Made by a program: the position numbers and the translations under genes. The notes beneath the pieces are model-generated. The model was not told where the DNA came from. It did not search any database and saw only the letters and a program-made list of their open reading frames with translations. This document shows, piece by piece, positions 6,692 through 15,855 of a stretch of 64,000 nt of DNA. Source of the DNA: Fidelibacterota bacterium (GTDB lineage Bacteria; Pseudomonadota; Alphaproteobacteria; Rhodospirillales; Rhodospirillaceae); contig CANJBL010000005.1 in NCBI GenBank assembly GCA_947472795.1, positions 62,001 through 126,000 on the forward strand. Direction: 5' to 3'. Positions within the stretch are counted from its first letter, which is position 1. The number at the start of each line of letters is the position of its first letter.

Positions 6692-7207
6692 ATGGCCCCC
6701 TCCGATACCCCCGGCACCGATAAAGGCTTTGCGGCGACCGCCCTTGTGACCGCCGTCGTGGCGTTGATCCTGGCGACGGTCTATGTCGCTCAATATGGAT
6801 TCGACCTTTTTCCCTGCACCCTGTGCTTTGTCCAGCGCGTGCCCTATTGGCTAGCCGTGGTGATGGGCACGCTGTCGCTGATGCGGGCCGTGGACTCGCG
6901 CACGCGGCGCGTCATCCTCTTCCATCTTGCGGGGCTGTTCCTGCTCGACGCCGGGATCGCGCTTTATCACGCCGGCGTGGAGTTCCACTGGTGGGCCGGT
7001 CCCGTCACCTGCACCGGCGGCGCGCGAATCTTGTCCCTCGACGATCTCACTTCGGCCTTGGGCAAGAAAGGCCATCCTAACTGCGACGAGCCTGCGTTCC
7101 TGTTCATGGGGATTTCCATGGCGGGATACAACGTCTTCGCCGCGCTAGGTCTTACCGTCGCCTCTGTGTTCGCCGCCACGCGCAAAACCTGGTGGAACGC
7201 CTCGTGA
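6692..7207 (+). CDS. dsbB: Disulfide bond formation protein B
   Basis: DsbB is an inner-membrane quinone reductase that reoxidises periplasmic DsbA. The 171-residue product has four predicted membrane helices, the first periplasmic CxxC pair (C42-C45, PCTLC) and the second pair C107 and C131 in the large second loop. The start ATG at 6692 follows AGGA. The gene overlaps coq7 by four bases, coupling a ubiquinone-using enzyme with a ubiquinone-synthesis enzyme. Confidence 0.92.
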   Translation: MAPSDTPGTDKGFAATALVTAVVALILATVYVAQYGFDLFPCTLCFVQRVPYWLAVVMGTLSLMRAVDSRTRRVILFHLAGLFLLDAGIALYHAGVEFHWWAGPVTCTGGARILSLDDLTSALGKKGHPNCDEPAFLFMGISMAGYNVFAALGLTVASVFAATRKTWWNAS

Positions 7208-7764
7208 GCGCTGCAGGGATCACAGCAGAGAAACGCTTGCCGGGCGATGCCGACAAAGAGACGTTGCTGGCTCAGATCATCCGCGTGGATCATGCGGGCG
7301 AGTACGGTGCAAAGCGCATCTATGAAGGCCAGCTGGCGATCCTCGGCAAAACCGATGCCGCTCCTATCCTAAACGAGATGCTTGCCCAGGAAGAAAAACA
7401 CCTGGCCGCTTTCAACATCATCATGACCGAGCGGCGCGTGCGCCCCACGGCGCTGGAGCCGCTGTGGCATGTGGCGGGTTTTGCCTTGGGTGCGGCGACC
7501 GCCATGCTCGGCAAGGAAGCCGCCATGGCCTGCACGGCGGCCGTAGAGGAGGTCATCGGCGAACACTATGCGGAACAGACTCACCTGCTCGGCGACGACG
7601 AGCGTGAATTGCGCGACGCCATCGACGGCTTCCGCAAGGATGAGCTTCATCACCGCGATGTGAGCTTACAGCACGGCGCTGAGACGGCGCCGGCTTATGT
7701 GCCGCTCACGGCGGTCATCAAGACAGGCACGCGGCTTGCGATATGGCTGTCGAAGAGAATCTAA
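7204..7764 (+). CDS. coq7: 3-demethoxyubiquinol 3-hydroxylase COQ7
   Basis: COQ7 is a di-iron membrane-associated hydroxylase that performs the penultimate ring hydroxylation of ubiquinone. The carboxylate-histidine ligands of both halves are visible: E33 (HAGEYGA), E63/H66 (EEKH), then EEVIGEHY and DELHHRD. I choose the GTG at 7204, which overlaps the dsbB stop (GTGA) and is preceded by GGTGGA; an upstream GTG at 7192 has no ribosome-binding site. The product is 186 residues, normal for the bacterial COQ7 form. It converges closely on the HNH gene. Confidence 0.93.
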   Translation: MSAAGITAEKRLPGDADKETLLAQIIRVDHAGEYGAKRIYEGQLAILGKTDAAPILNEMLAQEEKHLAAFNIIMTERRVRPTALEPLWHVAGFALGAATAMLGKEAAMACTAAVEEVIGEHYAEQTHLLGDDERELRDAIDGFRKDELHHRDVSLQHGAETAPAYVPLTAVIKTGTRLAIWLSKRI

Positions 7765-7770
7765 TCGGCT

Positions 7771-8328
7771 TTAAGCCGGATCCAGTTCCGTATCCCAATA
7801 GAGATAATCGCGCCAACTGACGTGCAGATAGTTTGGCGGAAAGCCGCGGCCGATCTCCTGCAGCTCGTAGGAGTTCGGGCGATAAGGCCGCTGCGATGGG
7901 AACATATGGGCTTCCTGCGGCAGGCGATTGCCTTTCAGCAGGTTGCAGGTGGAGCATGCCGTCACCACGTTCTGCCACGTTGTGCGCCCGCCGCGCGAGC
8001 GCGGGATCATGTGATCGAACGTCAGATCATTGATGGGATGCGGCGTATGGCAATACTGGCACTTGAATTGATCGCGCAGGAACACGTTGAACCGGGTGAA
8101 GGCCGGTGAACGTTCCATCGGCGCGTATCTATTCAGGCTGATGACGCTGGGCAGCTTCATCTCCCAGCTCGGCGAGCGCACGATCTGGTCATATTCCTGG
8201 ACGACCTGGACGCGCCCCAGGAACACAGCTTTGATGGTTTCCTGCCATGACCAGAGGGACAGCGGGAAATAACTCAGCGGACGGAAATCCGCATTCAGGA
8301 CCAGAGCTGGACAGGTTTCGAGCAACAT
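7771..8328 (-). CDS. HNH endonuclease family protein
   Basis: The 185-residue product contains a central HNH/McrA-type nuclease domain: zinc pair CQYC, the FDHMIPRSRGG beta-hairpin holding the catalytic His, and a second pair CSTCN with the following NLLKGNR helix. The N-terminal part (VLNADFRPLSYFPLSLWSWQ) is highly typical of a stand-alone HNH protein found throughout alphaproteobacteria and other groups. Its target is not established. No restriction or phage genes surround it, so a housekeeping nucleic-acid role is more likely than a mobile one. It is divergent from gluQ. Confidence 0.88.
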   Translation of the reverse strand: MLLETCPALVLNADFRPLSYFPLSLWSWQETIKAVFLGRVQVVQEYDQIVRSPSWEMKLPSVISLNRYAPMERSPAFTRFNVFLRDQFKCQYCHTPHPINDLTFDHMIPRSRGGRTTWQNVVTACSTCNLLKGNRLPQEAHMFPSQRPYRPNSYELQEIGRGFPPNYLHVSWRDYLYWDTELDPA

Positions 8329-8446
8329 CGTCCCCTACGCACTTCACTGAACCGTCTCCAGTGTAGCAACTCTCCGGCCAAATACAAAATGTGGTATTCG
8401 TGACAGGCAAAGGCCACAAACCGCCCTAAACTGAACAAAACACGCC

Positions 8447-9313
8447 GTGCACCAGACTACCCGTTTTGCCCCAAGCCCCACGGGGTTTTTACACCTCGGA
8501 CATGCCTATTCGGCGCTGTTTGCCTATAAGGCCGCCGGAAATGGGCGGTTCCTGCTGCGCCTGGAAGACATCGACCAGGGCCGATGCCGTCCGGCTTTCG
8601 AGGAGGCCATATACGAGGATATGGGTTGGCTTGGCTTTGTCTGGGAAACGCCCGTCCGCCGACAGTCGGAGCATTACACCGCATACCGCGAGGCTCTCGA
8701 ACACCTTGATCACAAGGGCCTGCTCTATCCCTGCTTCTGCACGCGCGCCGATATTCAGCGTGAAATCGCCAATGCGGGGGCAGCACCGCATCTGACGAGA
8801 TTAGGACCCGACGGGCCCATTTATCCCGGCACCTGCCGACATCTTTCCCGTGCAGAGCAAGAGCAGCGCATCCAGGCCGGCCTTCCTTATGCTTTGCGTC
8901 TGCGCACCGATGACGCCTTGCGGCAAACCGGCCCCCTAACCTGGATCGATGACATTCGCGGCGAACAGGCCGCCAGGCCAGAGATCTTCGGGGACGTTGT
9001 TCTTGCGCGCAAAGACATACCCGCCAGCTATCACCTCGCCTGCACGTGGGACGATGCCTTGCAGAGCGTCACGCTGGTCACGCGCGGTGAAGATCTTTTA
9101 CCGGCCACGCATATCCATTGTCTGCTGCAGGCACTCTGGAAATTGCCGCAGCCGCGCTATAGGCATCACGCTCTCATTACAGATGCGGACGGGAAGAAAT
9201 TCTCAAAACGCGATCAGGCGCCAACCTTGCGAAGCCTGCGCGAAAAAGGCCTCACGCCGAACGATGTGAAGGCGATGATTGACGACGCGCAGGGCTCTAA
9301 AAAGCTTCGATGA
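8447..9313 (+). CDS. gluQ: Glutamyl-Q tRNA(Asp) synthetase
   Basis: GluQ-RS attaches glutamate to the queuosine in the anticodon of tRNA-Asp. The 288-residue product is a shortened glutamyl-tRNA synthetase: class I HIGH-type motif in FAPSPTGFLHLGHA, zinc site CFC with YPGTC, and KKFSKRD as the KMSKS loop, without an anticodon-binding domain. The start is GTG 8447. The last 17 bases overlap the convergent kinase gene. Its presence matches the queEDC operon at 1349-3035. Confidence 0.94.
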   Translation: MHQTTRFAPSPTGFLHLGHAYSALFAYKAAGNGRFLLRLEDIDQGRCRPAFEEAIYEDMGWLGFVWETPVRRQSEHYTAYREALEHLDHKGLLYPCFCTRADIQREIANAGAAPHLTRLGPDGPIYPGTCRHLSRAEQEQRIQAGLPYALRLRTDDALRQTGPLTWIDDIRGEQAARPEIFGDVVLARKDIPASYHLACTWDDALQSVTLVTRGEDLLPATHIHCLLQALWKLPQPRYRHHALITDADGKKFSKRDQAPTLRSLREKGLTPNDVKAMIDDAQGSKKLR

Positions 9314-12248
9314 ACCCGCGCACGTCGGCAAAGGCAATATCCACCTGCGGCGACAGGCCTTCGATGGTGGGCCAATCTGCCAGAGCAGCGCTGGCCTCGA
9401 TGGTTTTATATAAGTCGGCAAGACGCGCAGCGCCCGCCGATACCGCAGCTCCCTTGGCGGCATGCGCCGCTTTCGCAAGACCGTCGCCGTCGCGCGAGCG
9501 TATAAGCGCGCGCAGCGTTTCAGGCGTCTCTTTTTCCGTGCTGAGATAGAACTGCAGCATCTCGCGCAAGGCCGACGGGTCGCTATTGCCGAGCAACCCG
9601 GCCAAAATACTGGTGTCAATCGGCACCGCGCCGTTGCCATCAACGGCTGCCGCCGATGGGGGCATTGAAATGTCCGTCTGCACTATGTCTGCCAATGCGC
9701 GGCGCAAGGTAGCTGTCTGAGGCAGCCAGCGTTGCACCATCTCATCCAAAGTGGCCAGATCGGTGGGCTTGAACATGTAGCCGTCCATACCGGCGGCGCG
9801 ACAGATATCCGCTTCGCCCTGCAAAGCGTTGGCCGTGAGCGCAACGATGGGCAGGTGCCGCTTGGACGTCAGCTCGCGGTCGCGGATAAGGCCCGTCAGC
9901 TGATACCCGTCGATAAACGGCATATGGCAATCGGTGATCAGGAGGCCGTGCCGCCCTTCGTTCTTTGAGATCACGTCCCAGGCTTCACGGCCGTCGTTGA
10001 CGAACTCCGCGGCAAGCCCGAGGCGGCGCATCTGATTGCGGATGACGAATTGGTTGGTCTGGTTGTCTTCCGCCACCAGAATCAAGCAACCATGATTCAT
10101 CGCTACGTCTGTGCTCGGCGCCTGGAAGTTGAGCTTGGAAAAATCCTTAGCTTCGGACCGGCGCTTTAGGGTGCGCCCCGTGGCGGTTGCAATCGCGTCA
10201 TAGAACTTGACCCTGCGGACGGGCGCGGACAATACGGCCGACGGCTTCTGGTCCATCGCGACTTTGGCGGCGCTGCCACTGAGATGCGGCGCGATGACAA
10301 CAGTTTTGATATCGCTCTGCAGGGCGTTGAGATCGCGGATGAAACGCGAAAAATCCCCATCTCCGATCCTTACGCTCACGATCACGGCGTGAACCGGTCT
10401 GCTGTGCGCCATTTCCCGCTTCCACGTGGCAAGCGCGTCGGCATGACTGGTGGACTCCAGAACTTCAATTCCGGCGGCGCGTGCATAAAGCGCGCAGGCC
10501 GAACGCGATCCGCCCGGATCGCACATCACGATGCGCAAATCGGTCAAGACGCCGTCGTAACCCTCCAGCGAGTTCGAGCGCTCGGCCATCGGCAGACGCT
10601 CGAATGGCACTGTGAACCAGAATGTTGAGCCGCGTCCGACGACACTGCGCACGCCGATTTCGCCGCCCATGAGTTCGATCAGGTTCTTAGAGATGGAAAG
10701 ACCCAACCCCGTGCCGCCGTACTTGCGCGTGGTAGAGAAGTCCGCTTGGCTGAAGGGCTGGAAAAGCTGCCTCTGTTTGTCTTCCGGAATGCCTAGCCCC
10801 GTGTCCGTAACCTCGAACAGCGCGACGATCTCTTGATCGGTGATTTTCTTGGCGATAACCTCGATGGACACCGTTCCGGTCGAGGTGAACTTCACGGCGT
10901 TGCCCATGAGATTCAGGATGATCTGGCGGATGCGGACAGGGTCGCCCTTCACGGTCGCATCGATCTTGGGATCAACCGTGCAAATGATGTTGAGCGTCTT
11001 GCTTTGGGTGTGACCACCGATGACTTCGGCGGTGGATTCCACAACGTCGGCGAGGGCAAACTCGGTGCGCTCCACAGTCATGCGGCCGGCCTCAATCTTT
11101 GAATAATCGAGGATGTCGTTAATGACGTCGAGCAGACCGATGCCAGAACGCTGGATAAGATCGACCATCTGCCGCTGTTCTTCGGTCAGTTGCGTCGACC
11201 GCAACAGCTCCACGATGCCGATGACACCACTCATGGGTGTGCGGATCTCGTGGCTCATGGCTGCGAGGAACTGCGACTTGGCCACCGCCGCTTCCTCCGC
11301 CTTGACCTTGGCCTGTTGCAAACGGTCTTGCAGCAGCTTTTCTTCCGAGATGTCGGTATATGTGCGCACGAACCCGCCGCGCGGTAGCGGCGCTTGGCGG
11401 CATTCGATCGTGCGGCCATCTTTCAGCGCGTACTGATCGCGTCCACTTTGCGAAACTTGGTCCAACGAACCGCTCTGTTGGATCGCGAGCCGGCGCTGGA
11501 TATCGGACGTCAGGATTTCAAAGTCCGCGCCGTCTGTGGTGGCCTCGGCTTCTAGCCCTAAGAGCTGCGATAAGCGATCGTTTGTGAAAGCGATCTTTCT
11601 ATCGGCATCTACGATGACCACGCCGTGATCGACGGAATCAAGCATGGTCTTAATAATGGAGTTTCGAGCAGCCAGTTCCTCGATAGGATTGGAGATCAGC
11701 CGATGGAGCCAAAGAGAAAGAGGAAGCGCCAGCCCCAACGCTCCCGCGCCAATAGCGAGCAGAACGGCGATATAACGAGCCAGGCGCGCGCCAACAGGCT
11801 CGACGCTGGCCCTCAGATAGATCGAGCCGACAATTGTTTCATCATCCGCCACCGGCGCGAAGACACTGAGCTCGCCGCCTTCGAAATGCGCGCCCATGGC
11901 GCGGGCAACTTGAGGAATGACCTCGGCCTGCACTCCGGGGCGCGTATAGCTGGTGACCAGCTTGCCGGCATCATCATAGACCGCCGCACCCATGATTTCG
12001 GAATTGGCGTTAAGCGCGGTTAAATACTCCTGAGCGGCCTTTGGGTCGTTGAAGACCAGCGCCGCGGCGACGCTCGCCGCGAGGATCTCAGCCTCGCTGC
12101 TGATGGCATCCACCTTCTCGCGCTCGTATGTGCGCGCATCGTAGATGGCCATGATCATGCCGCTGATCAGCAGAGCGATGACCGTCGCCAACACCGTGAC
12201 TGATGCAAGCTTCCAGCGTAGCGAAATCGAATTGAACCAGTGGCGCAT
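9297..12248 (-). CDS. Hybrid sensor histidine kinase with CHASE8-like sensor and HPt domain
   Basis: This 983-residue inner-membrane kinase has membrane helices at about 13-35 and 158-181 flanking a periplasmic CHASE8-type domain (ASVAAALVFNDPKAA, IMGAAVYDDAGKLV), then a PAS domain (about 195-305), HisKA with H333 (SHEIRTPMSG), HATPase (NLMGNAVKFT, DTGLGIPED, GGTGLGLSIS), a degenerate receiver (571-690, no acceptor Asp), a second receiver with D773 (LLITDCHMP) and an HPt domain with H929 (HAAKG). It should run an internal His-Asp-His phosphorelay. It is the last gene of the TonB receptor-yfiR-kinase operon, eight bases after yfiR. CHASE8 is the sensor also used by YfiN, the known partner of YfiR. 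Confidence 0.92.
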   Translation of the reverse strand: MRHWFNSISLRWKLASVTVLATVIALLISGMIMAIYDARTYEREKVDAISSEAEILAASVAAALVFNDPKAAQEYLTALNANSEIMGAAVYDDAGKLVTSYTRPGVQAEVIPQVARAMGAHFEGGELSVFAPVADDETIVGSIYLRASVEPVGARLARYIAVLLAIGAGALGLALPLSLWLHRLISNPIEELAARNSIIKTMLDSVDHGVVIVDADRKIAFTNDRLSQLLGLEAEATTDGADFEILTSDIQRRLAIQQSGSLDQVSQSGRDQYALKDGRTIECRQAPLPRGGFVRTYTDISEEKLLQDRLQQAKVKAEEAAVAKSQFLAAMSHEIRTPMSGVIGIVELLRSTQLTEEQRQMVDLIQRSGIGLLDVINDILDYSKIEAGRMTVERTEFALADVVESTAEVIGGHTQSKTLNIICTVDPKIDATVKGDPVRIRQIILNLMGNAVKFTSTGTVSIEVIAKKITDQEIVALFEVTDTGLGIPEDKQRQLFQPFSQADFSTTRKYGGTGLGLSISKNLIELMGGEIGVRSVVGRGSTFWFTVPFERLPMAERSNSLEGYDGVLTDLRIVMCDPGGSRSACALYARAAGIEVLESTSHADALATWKREMAHSRPVHAVIVSVRIGDGDFSRFIRDLNALQSDIKTVVIAPHLSGSAAKVAMDQKPSAVLSAPVRRVKFYDAIATATGRTLKRRSEAKDFSKLNFQAPSTDVAMNHGCLILVAEDNQTNQFVIRNQMRRLGLAAEFVNDGREAWDVISKNEGRHGLLITDCHMPFIDGYQLTGLIRDRELTSKRHLPIVALTANALQGEADICRAAGMDGYMFKPTDLATLDEMVQRWLPQTATLRRALADIVQTDISMPPSAAAVDGNGAVPIDTSILAGLLGNSDPSALREMLQFYLSTEKETPETLRALIRSRDGDGLAKAAHAAKGAAVSAGAARLADLYKTIEASAALADWPTIEGLSPQVDIAFADVRGFIEAF

Positions 12249-12256
12249 AGAGGCTT

Positions 12257-12829
12257 CTATCCTCGGCGTTTCGCGGACCTGGCGAGATCTAGAAGCTTCG
12301 AGCTGATCGTTACGCCATTTACGGATGCGGCTTGGTCATCAATCTCAAAACGCACGCGATTTTCAGCGATGACGAAATTAATGATGCCTGTGGTCTGCGG
12401 CGTGCGCGCGCCGTCGGTAATGGTGAGCACGTTCTCGCCGCGCACAGCCTCGAGTGCCGCGCTGATTTTATGGTCGTCCCTGTCACTAATGTAGAGGATC
12501 TGACAACCGGATTTCGGCATCACCGCTTTCAATCTCTCCACCACGACTGGATGATCGGCGATGCGTTGCCCATCGACAACCTTGTCAAGAATCTGCCCGA
12601 AGGGATCGTCGCCGAGGAGACAGAGCTTGGTCGGGCTTGCCGCCGACGCAAACACTGTTTCGGGCCATTCCACAAACCCGCCGAACTTGTAGAGATACGC
12701 AGCTTTGACGCTGAATTCTGGTGCCGAGGTATCTGCAGGCGCGGCCATCGCAGGTTGGTACAGCGGGCAAAGCACCGCAGTGACCAGCGCGAGACAATGT
12801 AATCGCCGCGCCAAGGCTAAAATCTCCAC
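12257..12829 (-). CDS. YfiR-family periplasmic regulator
   Basis: The 190-residue product has a signal peptide (cleavage after about MAA at residue 30) and the YfiR fold signatures EFSVKAAYLYKFGGFVEWP, CLLGDDPFG and CQILYISDRD. YfiR in Pseudomonas is a redox-sensitive periplasmic inhibitor of the diguanylate cyclase YfiN. Here no cyclase is present; the neighbour is a kinase with a YfiN-like CHASE8 sensor, so YfiR probably controls that kinase. The start is GTG 12829, overlapping the receptor's stop by 13 bases, which indicates translational coupling. Confidence 0.87.
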   Translation of the reverse strand: MEILALARRLHCLALVTAVLCPLYQPAMAAPADTSAPEFSVKAAYLYKFGGFVEWPETVFASAASPTKLCLLGDDPFGQILDKVVDGQRIADHPVVVERLKAVMPKSGCQILYISDRDDHKISAALEAVRGENVLTITDGARTPQTTGIINFVIAENRVRFEIDDQAASVNGVTISSKLLDLARSAKRRG

Positions 12830-14769
12830 TGCGTTTCCACGAAGAAGCTGCGTTCCATACGATTGTTCACGCCCGAGGTAGTGAACTCGCGGTAACCCGT
12901 GTTCAGTAAATTGAACCCCGAAACTGAAATTTCCACAATCTCGGAGAGTTTCCAGGCTAACCGGCTGTTGACCTCAGCATAGGCGGGGACGGCTGGTTTT
13001 GGCAATGCATCGACATAGCGCAGGTAGGCGTCAAATGTGACCACCGGCGTGATATTCATGGCTGAATGCAGTGAGAACTGCTTGTCGGGATCGTTCCCAG
13101 CCTGCTCCAAACCGCCTACGTCTTTGCTCGTTGGCTTGAACCTGAGATTCTGGTGCTGCACGTTGAAACCAGCCGACAACCGCCACCAATCGGTCACTTG
13201 ATAATTTCCCCAAGCCTCCATGCCGTAGACAGCGCCATCCATAAGATTTGCGAAGTGAAGCGGAAACACGGTGGCAGGTGTGGGTTCAATGCTCCGCAAA
13301 TTGTCGTAACTGTGATAGAAGCCGGACACGGAGAAGGAAAACTGCGAACTTGGCTGAGTGCGCACGCCAAGTTCATAGGACGTCAACTTCTCTGCCTGGA
13401 AATCACTTCCGCCGGTCAAAAAGACCAAAGCGCCTAGCTTTTCGATGACATCGCGGTCGAACCGCGTTGGTGCCCGCACCGCGCGAGATACAGCAGACCA
13501 CAACAATGTGTTATCGGTCACTTTCCATGCCAGACGCGCGCTCGGCAGTACGGCCAATCCAGAATATGGGTCATCCTCAAGTTTGGCGCCAAGCGTCAGC
13601 TTGAGGGAGCTGGTGAGTGTAAGGTTGTCCTGCAGAAACACGTTTGAGAGGTCCAGCTTGCTCTTCACCGGCTGAATCTGGAAGGCATCGACGTTGACGA
13701 CGTGATCTTTGTTGATCCGATAACCTCCGCCCCAGACAACATCGTTCCAGCTGCCCAGCTTGAAGCTGTGCTGTACGTCGAGGTCATAGATATCCAATAC
13801 ATATCCGCCCGTATCAAACCGGCGCGTGCGATCGTAGTATGCTTGTACCTGCAATTCGGACGTATCGAAGTGGTGTTGCCAACGGGCAAGCAGATTCTGA
13901 CCGCCGACATCTTGATCGATGGCCGCCGGTTGATGTTCCGACCCGCGATAGAGATCACCCTGAACAGTGACGACGTCATTGTCTGGTGCCCAGTCGAGGC
14001 GAAAACCGCCTTGTCCCATAGACCAACCGTCTTTTGCGTCTGCTCCGGTAGAGGTCGTCGCGGCGCTGCGGCCAAAACCCTTGGCATAGACGCGGTATGT
14101 CAGGTTGTCGCCAAGGTCCCCGCCGAAGCGGCCCGCCACGCTGCGCTCTAAATTGCCGGCCCCGAATGTTAAGAGGGCTCCTTGCGTATCGGCTGAACTG
14201 CGTGTCGTGATATTGATCACGCCGTTCATGGCATTTGCGCCCCATAACGTGGCGCCGGGGCCGCTGATGATTTCGATACGTTCGAGATCTTCGCGCAAGA
14301 CGTCCTGCATATCCCAATAAACGCCGCCGTAAAGCGGCGTATAGACGCTACGGCCATCGATCAGCACCAGAAGTTTGTTTGCCAGTGGGCCGTTGAATCC
14401 GCGCGAGGAGATGGCATAGGTCTTGGAATTCACCCGGCCGACTTGCAGGTTCGGCGCAAGACGGAGCATTTCGGGCACGCTGGTCGCACCCGAGCGCTGC
14501 ACATCTTCCTGAGTAATAACGTAGATCGCGGCCGAAGCTTCACTGAGAGGCTGGGCTTTCTTGGACACCGATGAAATTTCAAGGTTGCCCAGATCTTCGA
14601 TCGAGAGTTCCCGGAGTTCCTCGCCCGACGCAGAGGCATAGTCGGCGGCGCTGACACCGCTTGATCCACAGATCAAAAACAGCGGGAGAGTAAAAAGACG
14701 GGCCGCCGTACTCACAGAGGTTCGGGAGCCGAAAACAAAGCCGCGAGCGTGGTGGTCGTCGCTGGGCAT
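12817..14769 (-). CDS. TonB-dependent receptor of a YfiR/kinase operon
   Basis: The product of about 650 residues is an outer-membrane receptor with a signal peptide (LFTLPLFLICGSSGVSAAD), a plug domain (YVITQEDVQRSG, RGFNG, VLIDGRSVYTPLYGGVYWD, RIEIISGPGATLWGANAMNG) and a beta-barrel ending in Phe (QWRF). Its N-terminal stretch SIEDLGNLEISSVSKK is typical of receptors paired with YfiR and sensor kinases. The ATG at 14769 is preferred; a GTG at 14781 would add four residues. The ligand is unknown. Genetically it is the first gene of a receptor-yfiR-kinase operon, suggesting sensing as well as transport. Confidence 0.92.
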   Translation of the reverse strand: MPSDDHHARGFVFGSRTSVSTAARLFTLPLFLICGSSGVSAADYASASGEELRELSIEDLGNLEISSVSKKAQPLSEASAAIYVITQEDVQRSGATSVPEMLRLAPNLQVGRVNSKTYAISSRGFNGPLANKLLVLIDGRSVYTPLYGGVYWDMQDVLREDLERIEIISGPGATLWGANAMNGVINITTRSSADTQGALLTFGAGNLERSVAGRFGGDLGDNLTYRVYAKGFGRSAATTSTGADAKDGWSMGQGGFRLDWAPDNDVVTVQGDLYRGSEHQPAAIDQDVGGQNLLARWQHHFDTSELQVQAYYDRTRRFDTGGYVLDIYDLDVQHSFKLGSWNDVVWGGGYRINKDHVVNVDAFQIQPVKSKLDLSNVFLQDNLTLTSSLKLTLGAKLEDDPYSGLAVLPSARLAWKVTDNTLLWSAVSRAVRAPTRFDRDVIEKLGALVFLTGGSDFQAEKLTSYELGVRTQPSSQFSFSVSGFYHSYDNLRSIEPTPATVFPLHFANLMDGAVYGMEAWGNYQVTDWWRLSAGFNVQHQNLRFKPTSKDVGGLEQAGNDPDKQFSLHSAMNITPVVTFDAYLRYVDALPKPAVPAYAEVNSRLAWKLSEIVEISVSGFNLLNTGYREFTTSGVNNRMERSFFVETQWRF

Positions 14770-14849
14770 AAAGCCACCCACGTCATGATCCCGGTGTAGT
14801 TACGGCATTTCCGTAACGCCGGATGTGAAGCCCCCAATGGCGTATAAAA

Positions 14850-14878
14850 ATAGTCCCATACTTATGGGAGCGAGTCAA
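14850..14878 (-). promoter_or_regulatory. Predicted promoter with internal palindrome
   Basis: Reading the minus strand, TTGACT (14873-14878) is followed after 17 bases by GACTAT (14850-14855). The spacer holds a perfect palindrome TCCCATA-CT-TATGGGA (14854-14869). A repressor bound there would block the promoter of the receptor-yfiR-kinase operon. The -35 is good and the -10 is weak. Confidence 0.4.
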
Positions 14879-14944
14879 AATCATCTCGGAAAGGTGGCAC
14901 CAGGAGGGCCATCGAAGTCCGGGGGCTCACCGGCCAGAACCTGA

Positions 14945-15841
14945 CTAAAGCTTGAGTTTTGCCAGGGGGTGATTGTTTTGAACCAAGGCTTTCAACCGCT
15001 CATCCAACACATGTGTGTAAATCTGCGTTGTTGAGATATCGGCGTGGCCCAACATCTGTTGCAGGCTGCGCAGGTCCGCTCCATGCGCCAGCAAATGCGT
15101 GGCAAAGGAGTGCCGCAGAACGTGAGGCGAAACGCGTGAAGGCATCAGGCCAGCGCGTATCGCAATATCTTTCAGCATGGCGGAGAACCCATCGCGTGTG
15201 AGGTGCCCGCCGCGCCCCGGACCAGGGAACAGCCACGGCGACGTCTTGCTTTTGCCGCCGAGGAACGCATCACGCACATCGATATAGGACGCGACCGCTG
15301 TGCGCGCACGCTCGCCGATGGGGATCATGCGTTCCTTGTTGCCTTTGCCGCGCACAATCATGGCTGTCTTGCCGCGCACAGACGCCAACGGCAGCGATAC
15401 AAGTTCCGAAACGCGCAGGCCCGTGGCATACAGCAACTCCAGCAAGGCGCAAGACCGCCGGCCTTTGATGCCTTCCAGTTCTTGTGCACCGGCGAGCAAA
15501 CGCTCCACTTCCTCTTCCGACAAAAATTTCGGCAGAGGCTGGTTCAGACGCGGACTGTCGAGCGCCGCGGTGGGATCGTCGCGGCGCAGGCCCTCGCTAT
15601 AAAGGAACTTGTAGAACTGGCGGAGACACGAAAGCCGCCGCGACGCCGTGCGCGGCGCGAGCCCAGCTTGCTGCATGTGATCGAGATAGCGCCTCAGATC
15701 GCCCGAGAGCGCTGGTTCGATATTCGCTTTTAGAAAAGCGGCGACATCCGCAAGGTCGCGCCCATAAGCCTCCACGGTGCGCGCGGATGCCCCGCGCTCC
15801 ACAGCCATCATTTCCAGGAAGGTGTCCACATGCCGGCTCAT
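14945..15841 (-). CDS. xerD: Site-specific tyrosine recombinase XerD
   Basis: XerD acts with XerC at dif to resolve chromosome dimers. The 298-residue product has an N-terminal SAM-like core-binding domain and the catalytic set R143 (GLRVSEL), K166/K169 (GKGNKER), H240 and R243 (HVLRHSFATHL), H266 (LGHADIS) and Y275 (TQIYTHV). Length and context are those of the housekeeping enzyme rather than an integrase: no attachment-site repeats or phage genes lie nearby. It is 14 bases downstream of the large exported protein gene and probably co-transcribed. Confidence 0.94.
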   Translation of the reverse strand: MSRHVDTFLEMMAVERGASARTVEAYGRDLADVAAFLKANIEPALSGDLRRYLDHMQQAGLAPRTASRRLSCLRQFYKFLYSEGLRRDDPTAALDSPRLNQPLPKFLSEEEVERLLAGAQELEGIKGRRSCALLELLYATGLRVSELVSLPLASVRGKTAMIVRGKGNKERMIPIGERARTAVASYIDVRDAFLGGKSKTSPWLFPGPGRGGHLTRDGFSAMLKDIAIRAGLMPSRVSPHVLRHSFATHLLAHGADLRSLQQMLGHADISTTQIYTHVLDERLKALVQNNHPLAKLKL

Positions 15842-15855
15842 GTGGGGCCTCTCGC

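Noticed and set aside
14945-15841. Integrase of a mobile element
   Set aside because: Length, motifs and neighbourhood fit housekeeping XerD; no attachment-site repeats, phage genes or composition change nearby.
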